Source of the DNA: Caballeronia glebae | GTDB lineage: Bacteria > Pseudomonadota > Gammaproteobacteria > Burkholderiales > Burkholderiaceae | DNA: 53,535 nt | Direction: 5' to 3' | Assembly (NCBI RefSeq): GCF_001545035.1 | Contig: NZ_FCOJ02000051.1 | Location: forward strand, 1 to 53,535 | Part shown: positions 8,581 to 17,320 of the stretch, one piece after another | Layout of the letters: the number at the start of each line of letters is the position of its first letter | Numbering within the stretch: position 1 is the first letter of the stretch | Position numbers and translations under genes: made by a program | Notes under the pieces: model-generated | What the model saw: the letters and a program-made list of their open reading frames with translations, nothing else | What the model was told of the DNA's origin: nothing | The model's database searches: none

Positions 8581-9423
8581 ATGCGAGTATCAGAAGCGTC
8601 GTCGACAGACTTCGGCAGGATTGGAAGCAACATGCGGGAAGGGGTCCTTGAGCAGAAGTTCTTGTTGCAAGGAAAGCCCGGCTCTCCCAACAATTATTTG
8701 ATTAATGTTGGCCGGACGGGCGCCGGCGGCTGGACAGCGCCAAGTCACCGTCACAACTTCGATCAGATTCGCTACGTCATCAAAGGCAGCTTCCCGTACG
8801 GACAGGGTAAGAGCATGCCCGAAGGTTGGGTTGGGTACTTCCCAGAAAGCGTGTACTACGGACCGCAAGACCGTCCCGAAGGCTTGGAGATGATGGTCTG
8901 CCAGTTAGGTGGCGCGCAAGGGTACGGATTCGTCAGCGTCGAAGAGCGTGAGGCGGCGAATCAGTTGCTCAAAACCAAAGGCGAATTTAAGGACGGTATC
9001 TACACTTGGTATGACGAGTCGGGCAAGAAGCATAACCAAGACGGATTTGAGGCCTGCTTCGAACAAGTGATGGGTCGCAAGCTGGAATATGCTCAGCCGC
9101 GATACAACGACCTTGTACTGATGAACCCGGCGAATTATGCCTGGATTCCAGAACCGACGAATGGCGTCTTTTCAAAATGGCTCGGCTCGTTTACGGAACG
9201 CAATACACGAATCGGTTTTGTGAAGGTGGAAGCCGGGGCGTCGTTTCCCGCAGGGTTGCAACCGTCCATCGAGTTGCTCTTTTTGAGTAAGGGCAAGGTC
9301 AGCTTTGAAGGCAAAGAGTACGGTCTTCACTCGGCGTTTGAGTTCGACGCGAACGAAGGTCCTGTGCCGCTCAGGGCGGTAGAGGAAACGGAATTCTTCC
9401 GTATCGTGATGCCAACATTCTGA
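8581..9423 (+). CDS. Bicupin protein
   Basis: A 280-residue protein with two cupin-like halves. The first (about 45-110) has SHRHNFDQIRYVIKG, giving two histidines and a glutamine where a canonical cupin has H-x-H-x(3,4)-E, and then Y/F-rich strands. The second half (about 205-280) keeps the beta-strand glycine pattern (LLFLSKGKVSFEGKEY) but has no ligand histidines, so it is probably a structural barrel. A strong AAGGAGG sits six bases before the ATG. Possible roles are isomerase, dioxygenase or lyase on the pathway acid. The sequence does not decide between them. It lies between the PrpD-like and racemase-like genes in the same direction. Confidence 0.75.
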   Translation: MRVSEASSTDFGRIGSNMREGVLEQKFLLQGKPGSPNNYLINVGRTGAGGWTAPSHRHNFDQIRYVIKGSFPYGQGKSMPEGWVGYFPESVYYGPQDRPEGLEMMVCQLGGAQGYGFVSVEEREAANQLLKTKGEFKDGIYTWYDESGKKHNQDGFEACFEQVMGRKLEYAQPRYNDLVLMNPANYAWIPEPTNGVFSKWLGSFTERNTRIGFVKVEAGASFPAGLQPSIELLFLSKGKVSFEGKEYGLHSAFEFDANEGPVPLRAVEETEFFRIVMPTF

Positions 9424-9485
9424 CGCTACTGCGTCGAACAAAGCATATCGTCTAACGTTGCTCCTATACGGAACCCTCTTAGGCT

Positions 9486-10145
9486 ATGACTACGATTGCC
9501 GTAATTCACACCGGGCCGGTTACAGTTCAGCCAATCAAGGAGCAAATCAGCGAGCAAATTCCTGAGGCGCGCGTCATAAATATTATTGACGACAGCTTGC
9601 TTGCCGATGTACGAACTGCCGGGCATCTGACGCCCGAAGTTGCCAGTCGAATCAACTCATACATGTCCAATGCACAAGCGATGCATGCCGACATTATTTT
9701 GAACGCATGCTCCTCGGTTGGCGAAGCAGTTGACTACGTCCGCCACTTCGTTACAACCCCGATCGTCAAAATCGATGAGGCGATGGCCGAGGAAGCGAGC
9801 TCGATTGGCCGCCGAATCGGCGTCGTCGCAACTGTTTCGACGACGCTCGAACCGACCGTGCGACTGATCAAGAAAAAGGCGGCCGAACTAGGCCGCACGA
9901 TTGACGTGATGGAGCGGATCGCGGAAGGCGCGTTCGAGGCGCTGCTCAGTGGCGACGCCGCGAAACATGACGAGATCGTGAAGGGCACGATCTCGGCTCT
10001 GACGGAGCAGGTCGACGTGGTCGTGCTGGCGCAGGCTTCAATGGCGCGACTCGTTCCGCAGTTGCAGGGCGTGCGCATCCCTGTGCTATCCAGCCCGCAA
10101 AGCGGTGTCGCAGCGCTCAAGCGAGCACTCGCCAACATGCGCTAA
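9486..10145 (+). CDS. Aspartate/glutamate racemase-like protein
   Basis: A 219-residue protein with the Asp/Glu/hydantoin racemase fold. The first catalytic-type cysteine is C75 in LNACSSVGEA. The second active-site region, normally a strand ending in a Cys-Thr/Ala motif, reads VVVLAQASMARL (about 178-189) with no cysteine. A classic two-base racemase mechanism therefore looks impossible. One-cysteine members of this superfamily act as decarboxylases or isomerases (arylmalonate decarboxylase, maleate isomerase are known superfamily relatives). In this operon it could rearrange or decarboxylate the acid intermediate. The exact reaction is not readable. Confidence 0.75.
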   Translation: MTTIAVIHTGPVTVQPIKEQISEQIPEARVINIIDDSLLADVRTAGHLTPEVASRINSYMSNAQAMHADIILNACSSVGEAVDYVRHFVTTPIVKIDEAMAEEASSIGRRIGVVATVSTTLEPTVRLIKKKAAELGRTIDVMERIAEGAFEALLSGDAAKHDEIVKGTISALTEQVDVVVLAQASMARLVPQLQGVRIPVLSSPQSGVAALKRALANMR

Positions 10146-10188
10146 ACGGAAAGCGCGCAAGCGCTTCTTGTGTACTCGAGGGGACAAC

Positions 10189-10986
10189 ATGAAAGTAACC
10201 GCGCGGGAACTAGTTAGAAACGTCGTCAAGGAGAAACTGGCGCGCGATGAAGTGGCGCTCTCCATGACGGTTCGACTGGTCAGAACGGCTGAGATCGTAA
10301 CGATTGCCAAAACTGCGGGTTTCGATACGTTTTACATTGACCTTGAGCACAGCACGCTGTCGATGGAAACGACGAGCCAAATCTGTATCTCGGCCATGAA
10401 CGCAGGTATCGCGCCATTCGTTCGCCTGCCGAATCTCACGTCGGATGTGATCGCCCGCATTCTGGACGGTGGCGCGCTGGGGGTCATTGCGCCGCATGTC
10501 GAGACCGCCGAGCAGGCGAGGCAGGTCGTTCGTGCGGCCAAGTTTCCGCCGCTGGGCGAACGCTCTCACGGCGGCGTGCTGCCGCACATGGGCTTTCGCT
10601 CGTTTCCGACTTCCGAAGTGGGTGAGGCGGTCAACGACGCGACGATGGTCGTCATCATGATCGAGACAAAGGAAGCGCTCGACGTGATTGACGAGATTGC
10701 CGCGATCGAAGGCGTGGACCTGCTCTTCATCGGGACCAACGACCTGTGCGCATCGCTTGGCATTGCGGGTCAGTTCGAGCATGAGAGCGTGCGCGATGCT
10801 TACACGAAGGGCATTGCCGCATGTCGAAAGCACGGCAAGCATCTCGGTGTCGGCGGCCTCAATGCTCATCCGAACCTCGTCGCGCAGTTCGTGGAAATGG
10901 GCGCGCGATATGTCTCGACTGGCACCGACATCTCGTTTCTGGTAAGCGGAGCAAGCGCCAAGGCCGCGATGATGCGCGACCTCTGA
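10189..10986 (+). CDS. HpcH/HpaI family class II aldolase
   Basis: A 265-residue aldolase of the HpaI type, cleaving 2-keto-3-deoxy or 4-hydroxy-2-oxo acids to pyruvate (or a similar keto acid) plus an aldehyde. Visible residues are D51 and H54 in IDLEH, R79 in PFVRLP, the divalent-metal ligands E159 in MIETKEA and D185 in GTNDL, and the phosphate/carboxylate-binding GERSHGG. The ATG at 10189 is chosen: GAGGGGAC lies just upstream, and it falls after the end of the previous gene. Together with the downstream GhrB-like reductase it forms the likely C-C cleavage and product-recycling end of the pathway. Confidence 0.88.
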   Translation: MKVTARELVRNVVKEKLARDEVALSMTVRLVRTAEIVTIAKTAGFDTFYIDLEHSTLSMETTSQICISAMNAGIAPFVRLPNLTSDVIARILDGGALGVIAPHVETAEQARQVVRAAKFPPLGERSHGGVLPHMGFRSFPTSEVGEAVNDATMVVIMIETKEALDVIDEIAAIEGVDLLFIGTNDLCASLGIAGQFEHESVRDAYTKGIAACRKHGKHLGVGGLNAHPNLVAQFVEMGARYVSTGTDISFLVSGASAKAAMMRDL

Positions 10987-11011
10987 CTGCTGTCCTTCAA
11001 GGATCTTGTTA

Positions 11012-11977
11012 ATGAACAAAATCGTAGTTTATAAGCCGCTGCCCGAGGAAACGATTGAGTACCTGCGTTCTCACGCCGATGTTGCAATCGTCGATCCGAA
11101 GCAGCCAAACGCGCTAATCGACGCGCTCAAGGACGCTGACGGCGCCATCGGAACCGGCGTGAAGATGAACGCGGAAACGCTCGCGGGCGCGACACGTCTG
11201 AAGGTGTTATCCACCGTATCGGTGGGATTCGATGCCTTCGATATCGACTATCTGAATCAACGCGGCATCTTGCTGACCAATACGCCGGATGTCCTTACGG
11301 AGTCGACCGCCGACACTGCGTTTTCGCTGGTCCTGCTCACGGCCCGGCGCCTCGCCGAACTCGATGCGTTCGTGAAGGCTGGAAAGTGGACCAAGAAAAT
11401 CGGGGAGGATAAGTTTGGCGTGGATGTTCATCACAAGACGCTGGGTATCGTTGGACTGGGCCGTATAGGAACGTCGGTCGCCCGGCGCGCTGCCTTGGGC
11501 TTCGAGATGAAGGTTCTGTACGTAGGCCACGGCGTCAACGAGCGCGCTGAACGCGAGTACGGAGCGAGAAAGGTGGAACTGGAGGAACTTCTCAGCACGT
11601 CCGACTTCGTGTTGTTACAGCCGCCCTTGACCGCGGAGACGCGCAACCTGATCGGCACGCCGCAACTGAAGGCGATGAAGCGCAGCGCGTTTTTGATCAA
11701 TGCGTCGCGCGGGCAGATCGTCGACGAAGCGGCGCTCGTCGAGGCGCTCAAAGACGGCACCATTGCCGGCGCAGGGCTCGATGTCTATCTGGAAGAGCCG
11801 CTCTCGGTTGAGTCGCCGCTCCTGAAGATGAACAACGTGGTGACGTTGCCGCATATCGGATCCGCCACACATGAGACGCGACGCGCAATGAACAAGAACG
11901 CTGCCGAGAACCTCATCAGCGCGCTGAACGACACGTTAAAGTCCAATATGATCAATCCGGAAGTGTTGCAACGCTGA
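11012..11977 (+). CDS. D-isomer-specific 2-hydroxyacid dehydrogenase (GhrB-like)
   Basis: A 321-residue NAD(P)-dependent reductase of glyoxylate, hydroxypyruvate or a similar 2-keto acid. The dinucleotide motif GLGRIG is at 148-153, preceded by the VHHKTLGI stretch typical of GhrB. The catalytic triad is R233 (NASRGQIVDE), E262 (EEPLS) and H281 (LPHIGSAT). The ATG at 11012 has AAGGATC about 9 bases upstream. It is the last gene of the plus-strand run and follows the aldolase by 25 bp, so it may reduce the keto product of the retro-aldol step. An alternative is that it feeds the substrate in by oxidising a D-2-hydroxy acid. Confidence 0.88.
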   Translation: MNKIVVYKPLPEETIEYLRSHADVAIVDPKQPNALIDALKDADGAIGTGVKMNAETLAGATRLKVLSTVSVGFDAFDIDYLNQRGILLTNTPDVLTESTADTAFSLVLLTARRLAELDAFVKAGKWTKKIGEDKFGVDVHHKTLGIVGLGRIGTSVARRAALGFEMKVLYVGHGVNERAEREYGARKVELEELLSTSDFVLLQPPLTAETRNLIGTPQLKAMKRSAFLINASRGQIVDEAALVEALKDGTIAGAGLDVYLEEPLSVESPLLKMNNVVTLPHIGSATHETRRAMNKNAAENLISALNDTLKSNMINPEVLQR

Positions 11978-11989
11978 GAGAACGTGCGC

Positions 11990-12015
11990 GCTGGGGCGAG
12001 ATTGAAGGCCCCAGC
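11990..12015. terminator. Hairpin between convergent genes
   Basis: An 8-bp stem (gctggggc / gccccagc) with a 10-base loop lies 13 bp after the stop of the hydroxyacid dehydrogenase gene and before the convergent LysR stop at 12044. There is no T-run, so a rho-independent terminator is only possible. Confidence 0.35.
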
Positions 12016-12043
12016 TGCGTCGCGCCCTACAACGCCAACCCGA

Positions 12044-12973
12044 CTACTTCGACAGGTTATTCACGATCTCGATCATTTTGTCCAAAATCGGATCGTTCTG
12101 CCTGCGTACCCATCCGAAGATAAAGCGAGTTGAATAGTCCAGGTTCGTCAGTGGGATGACCGTCAGGTCGCTCGGATACTGGAAGTTCTTGCCCATGACC
12201 GCCAATCCGATGCCCATGCCGACGGAAATAAGGTTGAGTTGCGAGGCGATCGTGCTCACCTCCTGGACGATGTTCGGCTCGAACCCGGCTGCCTGGCAGA
12301 AAGCATGCAACTGCCCATAGCTCAGACTACTGCTGGACTTTGGGTCGACTACGAACCCTTCGTCAGCGAGATCGGCGAGCGTAAGCGACTTCCTCCGCGC
12401 TAATCGATGGTCGTTTGAAACCGCGACACCTAAGTGGCCGGTCTGGATGCACAGCGAATCAAGAACGATGCCTTCCCGCTCAATGTTGATCTCGGTGCGC
12501 CGCTTGCCTGGATGCGGACTTGGCCCCAAGTGCATGAAGCCGGCGTCGATCTTACCCGCTGCGAGAGCCTTAGGTTGTAGTGAGGTCGAGAGTTCGACCA
12601 GCGAAAGACTGATCTCCGGATACGTCTCGCGGAATTGCTTGACTGCGGCGCGAAAGATCGAATGCATCAGAGTCAGCGATCCGTATCCGATACGCAGCGT
12701 CCCTGTCATGCCATGTCCAACACGTTTGGTCAGGATGATCGCTTCGTTCAAATCGTCCATGACCCGCACGAGCTGGGGCAACAGCGTGCGCCCGGCCGCA
12801 GTGAGCTTTACCGTGTGCGCGAGCCGTTCGAAAAGTGGTGTTCCGAGTTCGCCTTCTAGGTCGGCGATGATCTGCGAGACGGCGGGTCGGGTGATGTGTA
12901 ATCGCACGGCGGCCCGTCCAAAGTGCTCTTCTTCTGCGGCCGCAATGAAATATCGAAGATGCCGAAGTTCCAT
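12044..12973 (-). CDS. LysR-family transcriptional regulator (BenM/CatM-like)
   Basis: A 309-residue LTTR. The N-terminal winged helix (1-60) reads LRHLRYFIAAAEEEHFGRAA, then RPAVSQIIADLEGELGTPLFER, typical of the CatM/BenM group. The effector-binding domain follows, with LRIGYGSLTLMHSIF and a C-terminal EVSTIASQLNLISVGMGIG segment. It lies convergent to the 2861-11977 run and divergent from the aldehyde dehydrogenase at 13541. It probably controls one or both, responding to a pathway acid. No clear T-N11-A operator could be assigned. Codons and composition match its neighbours. Confidence 0.9.
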   Translation of the reverse strand: MELRHLRYFIAAAEEEHFGRAAVRLHITRPAVSQIIADLEGELGTPLFERLAHTVKLTAAGRTLLPQLVRVMDDLNEAIILTKRVGHGMTGTLRIGYGSLTLMHSIFRAAVKQFRETYPEISLSLVELSTSLQPKALAAGKIDAGFMHLGPSPHPGKRRTEINIEREGIVLDSLCIQTGHLGVAVSNDHRLARRKSLTLADLADEGFVVDPKSSSSLSYGQLHAFCQAAGFEPNIVQEVSTIASQLNLISVGMGIGLAVMGKNFQYPSDLTVIPLTNLDYSTRFIFGWVRRQNDPILDKMIEIVNNLSK

Positions 12974-13162
12974 CTCTATTGTGTCTCCTTCAACTCGGCC
13001 TGTCAGAAGACTGGAGCTTCAACGGGCGCGGGCGTTGTCTCAGCATGACGCTCATGATTCTTCGTGTCGGTTAGCGCCGCTTACCAGGGCACCATAATAG
13101 CTGACTTGACCCAACGTCTGTGCGATTTCAAACTTCTATCATCGTCGCTTTGGATGCGGCTG

Positions 13163-13438
13163 ATGGCCAGGCGCTTCGGCGTCGACGTAGAGCAGGAGAC
13201 AGCAGTGAGCCTTTCGGGAACATCGTTACGCACGCTCGTCGATAAGTGGATTGGAGTGGCGAACGGAATACGCGTCGCGCAGTTCAGCCACGGTCGCAAC
13301 GAGCAATACAGGTTCGTGCGTGTTGAAGGACCAGCGGACGACCGTCCCATAGCGTTCATCTTCTTTCGCCACGCAGACGGGAGCTGGTGTGTCTTTCCGC
13401 CAGAGCGCAGGCGGCCTGCCATGAATCTCGGCGCTTAG
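13163..13438 (+). CDS. Small hypothetical protein
   Basis: An open frame of about 91 residues from the ATG at 13163 (upstream starts at 13064 and 13154 are possible). It ends in a well-formed aromatic stretch (IAFIFFRHADGSWCVFPPERRRPAM) that looks like real protein and resembles small Burkholderia proteins of unknown function. No signal peptide or catalytic motif is visible. It sits in the 570-bp gap between a LysR gene and an aldehyde dehydrogenase gene. It may be unrelated to the pathway. Confidence 0.45.
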   Translation: MARRFGVDVEQETAVSLSGTSLRTLVDKWIGVANGIRVAQFSHGRNEQYRFVRVEGPADDRPIAFIFFRHADGSWCVFPPERRRPAMNLGA

Positions 13439-13540
13439 GCGCGAATAGCGCTTGGTCCACGGGCCGCAATCAAGCCAAGCACACACTTTACAAGGCGACG
13501 CCAAGCGAGACGTGGCCGACTAAATCAAACAGGAGAGCAT

Positions 13541-14959
13541 ATGCGATCGTACGAGAAGTGCTATATCAATGGCGAATGGGTTTCTCCGCTTAGCCGTAGC
13601 GAATGGACCTTGGTGAACCCTGCCACCGAGGAACCGATCGCAAGTGTTACGTTGGCCGGCGCGCAAGACGTCAATCTGGCGGTGAAGGCCGCGCGCGCTG
13701 CCCTAGCCTCGTTCAGCAGGACATCGAAGGGCGAGCGCATCGAACTCCTCGAAGCCATCATCGACCGCTTCGTTCGCCGCGAGCATGAGCTCGCGGAAGT
13801 TGTCACGCTTGAACTGGGTACGCCGATTTCGCAGAACATTCATGCACCGGCCGCGCTCGGCTCTTTCAAGCAAGCACTGGCAACGCTCAGGGATTACGAG
13901 TTCGAGTACCGCCTGGGGCCCAACACGGTTCGTCGCGAACCTATTGGCGTGTGCGGCCTGATCACCGCATGGAACTGGCCTCTTCAGCTTCTCGCAACCA
14001 AGCTCGCCTATGCGCTGGCTGTCGGCTGCACGGTGGTTCTCAAGCCGAGTGAGTTCACTCCGTTGAGTGCGATCCACCTCACGGAAGTGCTTCACGAAGC
14101 GGGCGTCCCGAAGGGCGTCTTCAACCTCGTGCTTGGCGACGGCCCCATTGTAGGCAATGCTATTAGCAAGCACATGGACATCGACATGGTGTCGTTCACC
14201 GGGTCCACCAGAGCCGGGGTCTTGATCGCGGAAGCGGCCGCGCCCTCGGTCAAGCGGGTTGCGCAGGAGCTAGGGGGAAAATCGGCGAACGTGATTCTCG
14301 ACGATGCTGACTTACGCGCCGCGGCCAAATGGAACGTCACACGCGCATTTTCGAATTCCGGTCAGTCATGCCATGCGCCCACGCGCATCCTGGTTCACGC
14401 CAGCCAAGAAGATGAACTGTTGGCATTGCTTCAGGAAGAAGCGAAGGCAGTGAAAGTGGGGAACCCGCTCGACCCGCAGGTGACCATGGGCCCAGTGGTC
14501 AACAAGCTGCAATTCGAGCGAGTGCAGGACTACATCAGGATTGGAATCGAGGAGGGCGCCACCGTTCGCGTTGGCGGCGTCGGTCGTCCGGACGGACTTG
14601 AACGAGGTTACTTTGTGAAGCCCACCATATTCTCCAGCGTGACGCCACAGATGCGCATCGCGCAGGAAGAAATATTCGGTCCTGTGCTTGCCGTCATTCC
14701 TTATCGGACGGAGGAAGAAGCCATCGAGATCGCGAATGGAACGCCGTATGGTTTAGGCGCTTACGTGTTCTCATCTAATCGGGAACGAGGTGGTTTCGTC
14801 GGCCGTCAACTTCAGGCGGGCCGTGTCTTTCTCAACGGTGCGACAAGCAACACCGAAGCGCCGATGGGCGGCTATAAGCGTTCCGGTAATGGACGAGAGA
14901 TGGGTGTCTTCGGGCTCGAGGAGTATCTCGAGTCCAAAGCCATGATCGGTTTCGACTGA
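13541..14959 (+). CDS. NAD(P)-dependent aldehyde dehydrogenase (second copy)
   Basis: A 472-residue ALDH with intact active site: AWNWPLQ (about 143-149), VLKPSEFTPL with the cofactor lysine at about 168, FTGSTRAG (about 219-226), general base E244 in ELGGKSAN and nucleophile C277 in SGQSCHAP. It is transcribed alone, divergently from the LysR gene, and ends in a symmetric hairpin before the convergent kinase gene. It may be a direct target of that regulator. It resembles broad-range or betaine-aldehyde-type ALDHs. Substrate unknown. Confidence 0.9.
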   Translation: MRSYEKCYINGEWVSPLSRSEWTLVNPATEEPIASVTLAGAQDVNLAVKAARAALASFSRTSKGERIELLEAIIDRFVRREHELAEVVTLELGTPISQNIHAPAALGSFKQALATLRDYEFEYRLGPNTVRREPIGVCGLITAWNWPLQLLATKLAYALAVGCTVVLKPSEFTPLSAIHLTEVLHEAGVPKGVFNLVLGDGPIVGNAISKHMDIDMVSFTGSTRAGVLIAEAAAPSVKRVAQELGGKSANVILDDADLRAAAKWNVTRAFSNSGQSCHAPTRILVHASQEDELLALLQEEAKAVKVGNPLDPQVTMGPVVNKLQFERVQDYIRIGIEEGATVRVGGVGRPDGLERGYFVKPTIFSSVTPQMRIAQEEIFGPVLAVIPYRTEEEAIEIANGTPYGLGAYVFSSNRERGGFVGRQLQAGRVFLNGATSNTEAPMGGYKRSGNGREMGVFGLEEYLESKAMIGFD

Positions 14960-14989
14960 CGAGCGGTGCGTTGCGAATAGACGCTAGGA

Positions 14990-15029
14990 ACGCTCCAGGA
15001 TGCACGAGTAGTCACACATCCTGGAGCGT
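14990..15029. terminator. Long hairpin between convergent operons
   Basis: Perfect 13-bp arms (acgctccaggatg / catcctggagcgt) flank a 14-base loop, between the stop of the aldehyde dehydrogenase gene (14959) and the end of the convergent kinase gene (15083). The hairpin would form in transcripts from either side. There is no clear T-run, so termination may be factor-assisted or bidirectional. Confidence 0.5.
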
Positions 15030-15082
15030 CTTCCTGCAGAGTCTCAAATGGAAGGCGTTTCGCCATATCAGGTGCATCTTCA

Positions 15083-16363
15083 TCAGGCGGCCACTTGCGC
15101 GCCGTTCAACGCTTCCAGGGCTTTGGCGAAGAAGTTGATCGTCCCAAAATTGCCAGACTTCAGAGCCAGTCCCAGCGGCTTGGCACTAATGGATTGCGTC
15201 GCCGGTATCCCAGGATCGATTTGCGGTCCAATGCGCAGCGAGCGGACATCGAGCGCCTGAACTACTGCACCTGACGTTTCACCGCCTGCAACAACGAACT
15301 TGCGCACACCCACTTCACGTAATTTGCACGCGATGGAGGCCAGCGCAGCTTCGACCAAATGCCCCGCCTTCTCAACGCCCAATTCCTTCTGCGCAAGCTT
15401 CACTTCGTCCGTCGATGTCGTGGCGTAGATCAGCACCGTTTCATCGTGTCCGCGCACGAATTCGACAGCACGCTCGACCACCGGTTCGCCGCGAGACAGC
15501 GCGATCGGGTCGATGCGAAAGCTCGGCCGCGATGCACGCCACTCGGCCACCTGCGCATTAGTCGCCTTCGATGCGCTCCCGGCGAGCACGACCGAGCCGC
15601 CGTCGATGCGCGGAAGATCGGCGGCATCGCCCGCGTAAACGAGCAGGTCCGCCGAGTGGAAGTTCTGTGGCAACCCGAGCGCTATCCCCGACCCGCCAGT
15701 AACCAATGAGAGGTCGCGGCATGCACGGCCGATTGTGTACAGATCGGCATCCGAAAGTGCGTCGGCAATGGCCATCCGCGCGCCGTCCTCCTTCAACTCT
15801 TCGATGCGCGCACGCACGGCCTCTGCGCCTTTCGCGATGATGTCGTATCGAATGAGTCCGACTATGGACTTGGTCTGCCGCTGCAACACCCGTACGAGAT
15901 TGGAATCGGACATGGGCGTGAGCGGGTGATTCTCCATGCCCGATTCGTTCAGCAACACGTCGCCGACGAAAAGATTGCCGCGAAACACCGTTCGGCCGTT
16001 TTCTGGAAACGCCGGGCAGGCGATGGCGAAGTCGCCCCTCAACGCATCGAGCAACGCATCCGCGACCGGGCCGATATTGCCTCGATTCGTAGAGTCGAAC
16101 GTCGAGCAACATTTGAAGAAGAACTGCCGGCAGCCCTGTGCGCGCAACCACTCGAGCGCATCGAGCGATTGCCGCACGGCTTGTTTGCGGGGAATCGTGC
16201 GCGACTTTAGCGCGACGACGAGCGCATCGGCTTCGATTTTTACATCTGTATCCGGTACACCGATAGTTAGAACCGTGCGCATGCCGCCGCGCACCAGCAT
16301 ATTGGCCAGATCGGTCGCGCCGGTGAAGTCGTCGGCGATGCAGCCGAGCAGTGCCTGCGCCAT
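15083..16363 (-). CDS. otnK: Four-carbon acid sugar kinase family protein (DUF1537, OtnK-like)
   Basis: A 426-residue kinase of the DUF1537 family, which phosphorylates 3-oxo-tetronates, threonate or related oxo sugar acids. The N-terminal acid-sugar-binding domain starts with GCIADDFTGATDLA (7-20) and includes KCCSTFDSTNRGNIGPV. The C-terminal nucleotide-binding domain contains VVLAGSASKATNAQV and the glycine-rich FVVAGGETSGAVVQAL. A GAGGGAG site precedes the ATG. It is the last gene of the minus-strand run. Known partners OtnC (decarboxylase) and OtnI (isomerase) are not in the window, so the substrate may differ from 3-oxo-tetronate. The symbol is given for family only. Confidence 0.85.
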   Translation of the reverse strand: MAQALLGCIADDFTGATDLANMLVRGGMRTVLTIGVPDTDVKIEADALVVALKSRTIPRKQAVRQSLDALEWLRAQGCRQFFFKCCSTFDSTNRGNIGPVADALLDALRGDFAIACPAFPENGRTVFRGNLFVGDVLLNESGMENHPLTPMSDSNLVRVLQRQTKSIVGLIRYDIIAKGAEAVRARIEELKEDGARMAIADALSDADLYTIGRACRDLSLVTGGSGIALGLPQNFHSADLLVYAGDAADLPRIDGGSVVLAGSASKATNAQVAEWRASRPSFRIDPIALSRGEPVVERAVEFVRGHDETVLIYATTSTDEVKLAQKELGVEKAGHLVEAALASIACKLREVGVRKFVVAGGETSGAVVQALDVRSLRIGPQIDPGIPATQSISAKPLGLALKSGNFGTINFFAKALEALNGAQVAA

Positions 16364-16450
16364 TGCTTCGCTCCCTCGGGGATTCCGTTGCCCCGTATTG
16401 GTGGTTAGACTGAGTTGCGCGAACCGCCGTCCGCAGAGTCCATCGGAGAA

Positions 16451-17320
16451 TCAATGTGAGCTTGACGCTGGCAACCCCGCATCGATCTCCCAGATCTTCG
16501 CCAACGCGTCGATACTCGCCGATTCGCCGAGTCGGTGGGACGCAGCATCGAGCGTGGACCGGACCATGGTCGCGATGAGCATCGGTGCCCCGTAACGCAT
16601 GCCTAGCGCCGATGCTTTTCTCAAGTCGCTCGCGCAGTTGCCCACCGTTGCATTAGCCGTTTGCGCATTCGCGGCGAGAGCCGGAAGCACACGCGCAGAC
16701 GCACTGTTGTAGCCCGAGCTTTTGTTCAACACGGTGGCCATATCTGCAACTGTGAGTCCGTTCTTGGCGCCCATGGCGGCGCACTCATAGGTGATGAGGC
16801 GGTTGCATGCCGCAATTGCCGCGACGACCAGACGCATGGCGTGCCCGCTCCCGGCATCGCCGCAGTGAATCACCTTCGGGCACACCGCTTCAAGAATCGG
16901 TCGCACAGAACCGAGTACGTCGGCCGGGCCACCAAAGAAAATCGCCGATGCGTCGGCAATCGCTTCAGTGTTCTCGGTGTGAAGAGGTGCATCGACAAGC
17001 GTGATGCCGATGTCGTTCAAGTTCTTCGAAAGCGACCGGCTATTGTCCGGGTCACCTTGCCCCACGTCGATGACAACGGAGATGCCCTTTAGCCAGTCCG
17101 TGTCGCGAAGCAGCGCCTCCCGCGCGTCATCGGCATCGGTGCATAGCACGACGACGTCTGCGCCCTTGGCCAGATCCACAAGGCTCTTCGCTTGTTCGGC
17201 GCCCTCGCATTGCAGAGAGCCATTGTTTGTGTCGAAGATTCGAACCGAATGCGTCTTCGCCAACGCGCGCGCGACAAACGCGGCTATATCACCGCTTCCC
17301 GCCATTGCAATCGTAGTCAC
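16451..17320 (-). CDS. Degenerate 3-hydroxyisobutyrate dehydrogenase-like protein
   Basis: A 289-residue member of the beta-hydroxyacid dehydrogenase family with eroded signatures. The dinucleotide loop is AGSGDIAAF instead of GLGxMG. The substrate-binding DAPVSGG motif has become DAPLHTENTEA. The catalytic lysine and partner asparagine (GxGxxxKxxxN) are replaced by R163 and A167 (GSGHAMRLVVAA). The fold pattern is otherwise kept through the C-terminal helical domain. It starts at a GTG overlapping the stop of the intact paralogue as GTGA, with AGGAGG inside the upstream gene, so the two are translationally coupled. It may be an inactive partner subunit or an enzyme with altered chemistry. 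Confidence 0.82.
   Translation of the reverse strand: MTTIAMAGSGDIAAFVARALAKTHSVRIFDTNNGSLQCEGAEQAKSLVDLAKGADVVVLCTDADDAREALLRDTDWLKGISVVIDVGQGDPDNSRSLSKNLNDIGITLVDAPLHTENTEAIADASAIFFGGPADVLGSVRPILEAVCPKVIHCGDAGSGHAMRLVVAAIAACNRLITYECAAMGAKNGLTVADMATVLNKSSGYNSASARVLPALAANAQTANATVGNCASDLRKASALGMRYGAPMLIATMVRSTLDAASHRLGESASIDALAKIWEIDAGLPASSSH

Noticed and set aside
15558..16454. 298-codon minus-strand frame overlapping the kinase gene
   Set aside because: Arginine-rich shadow of the kinase gene in another frame.
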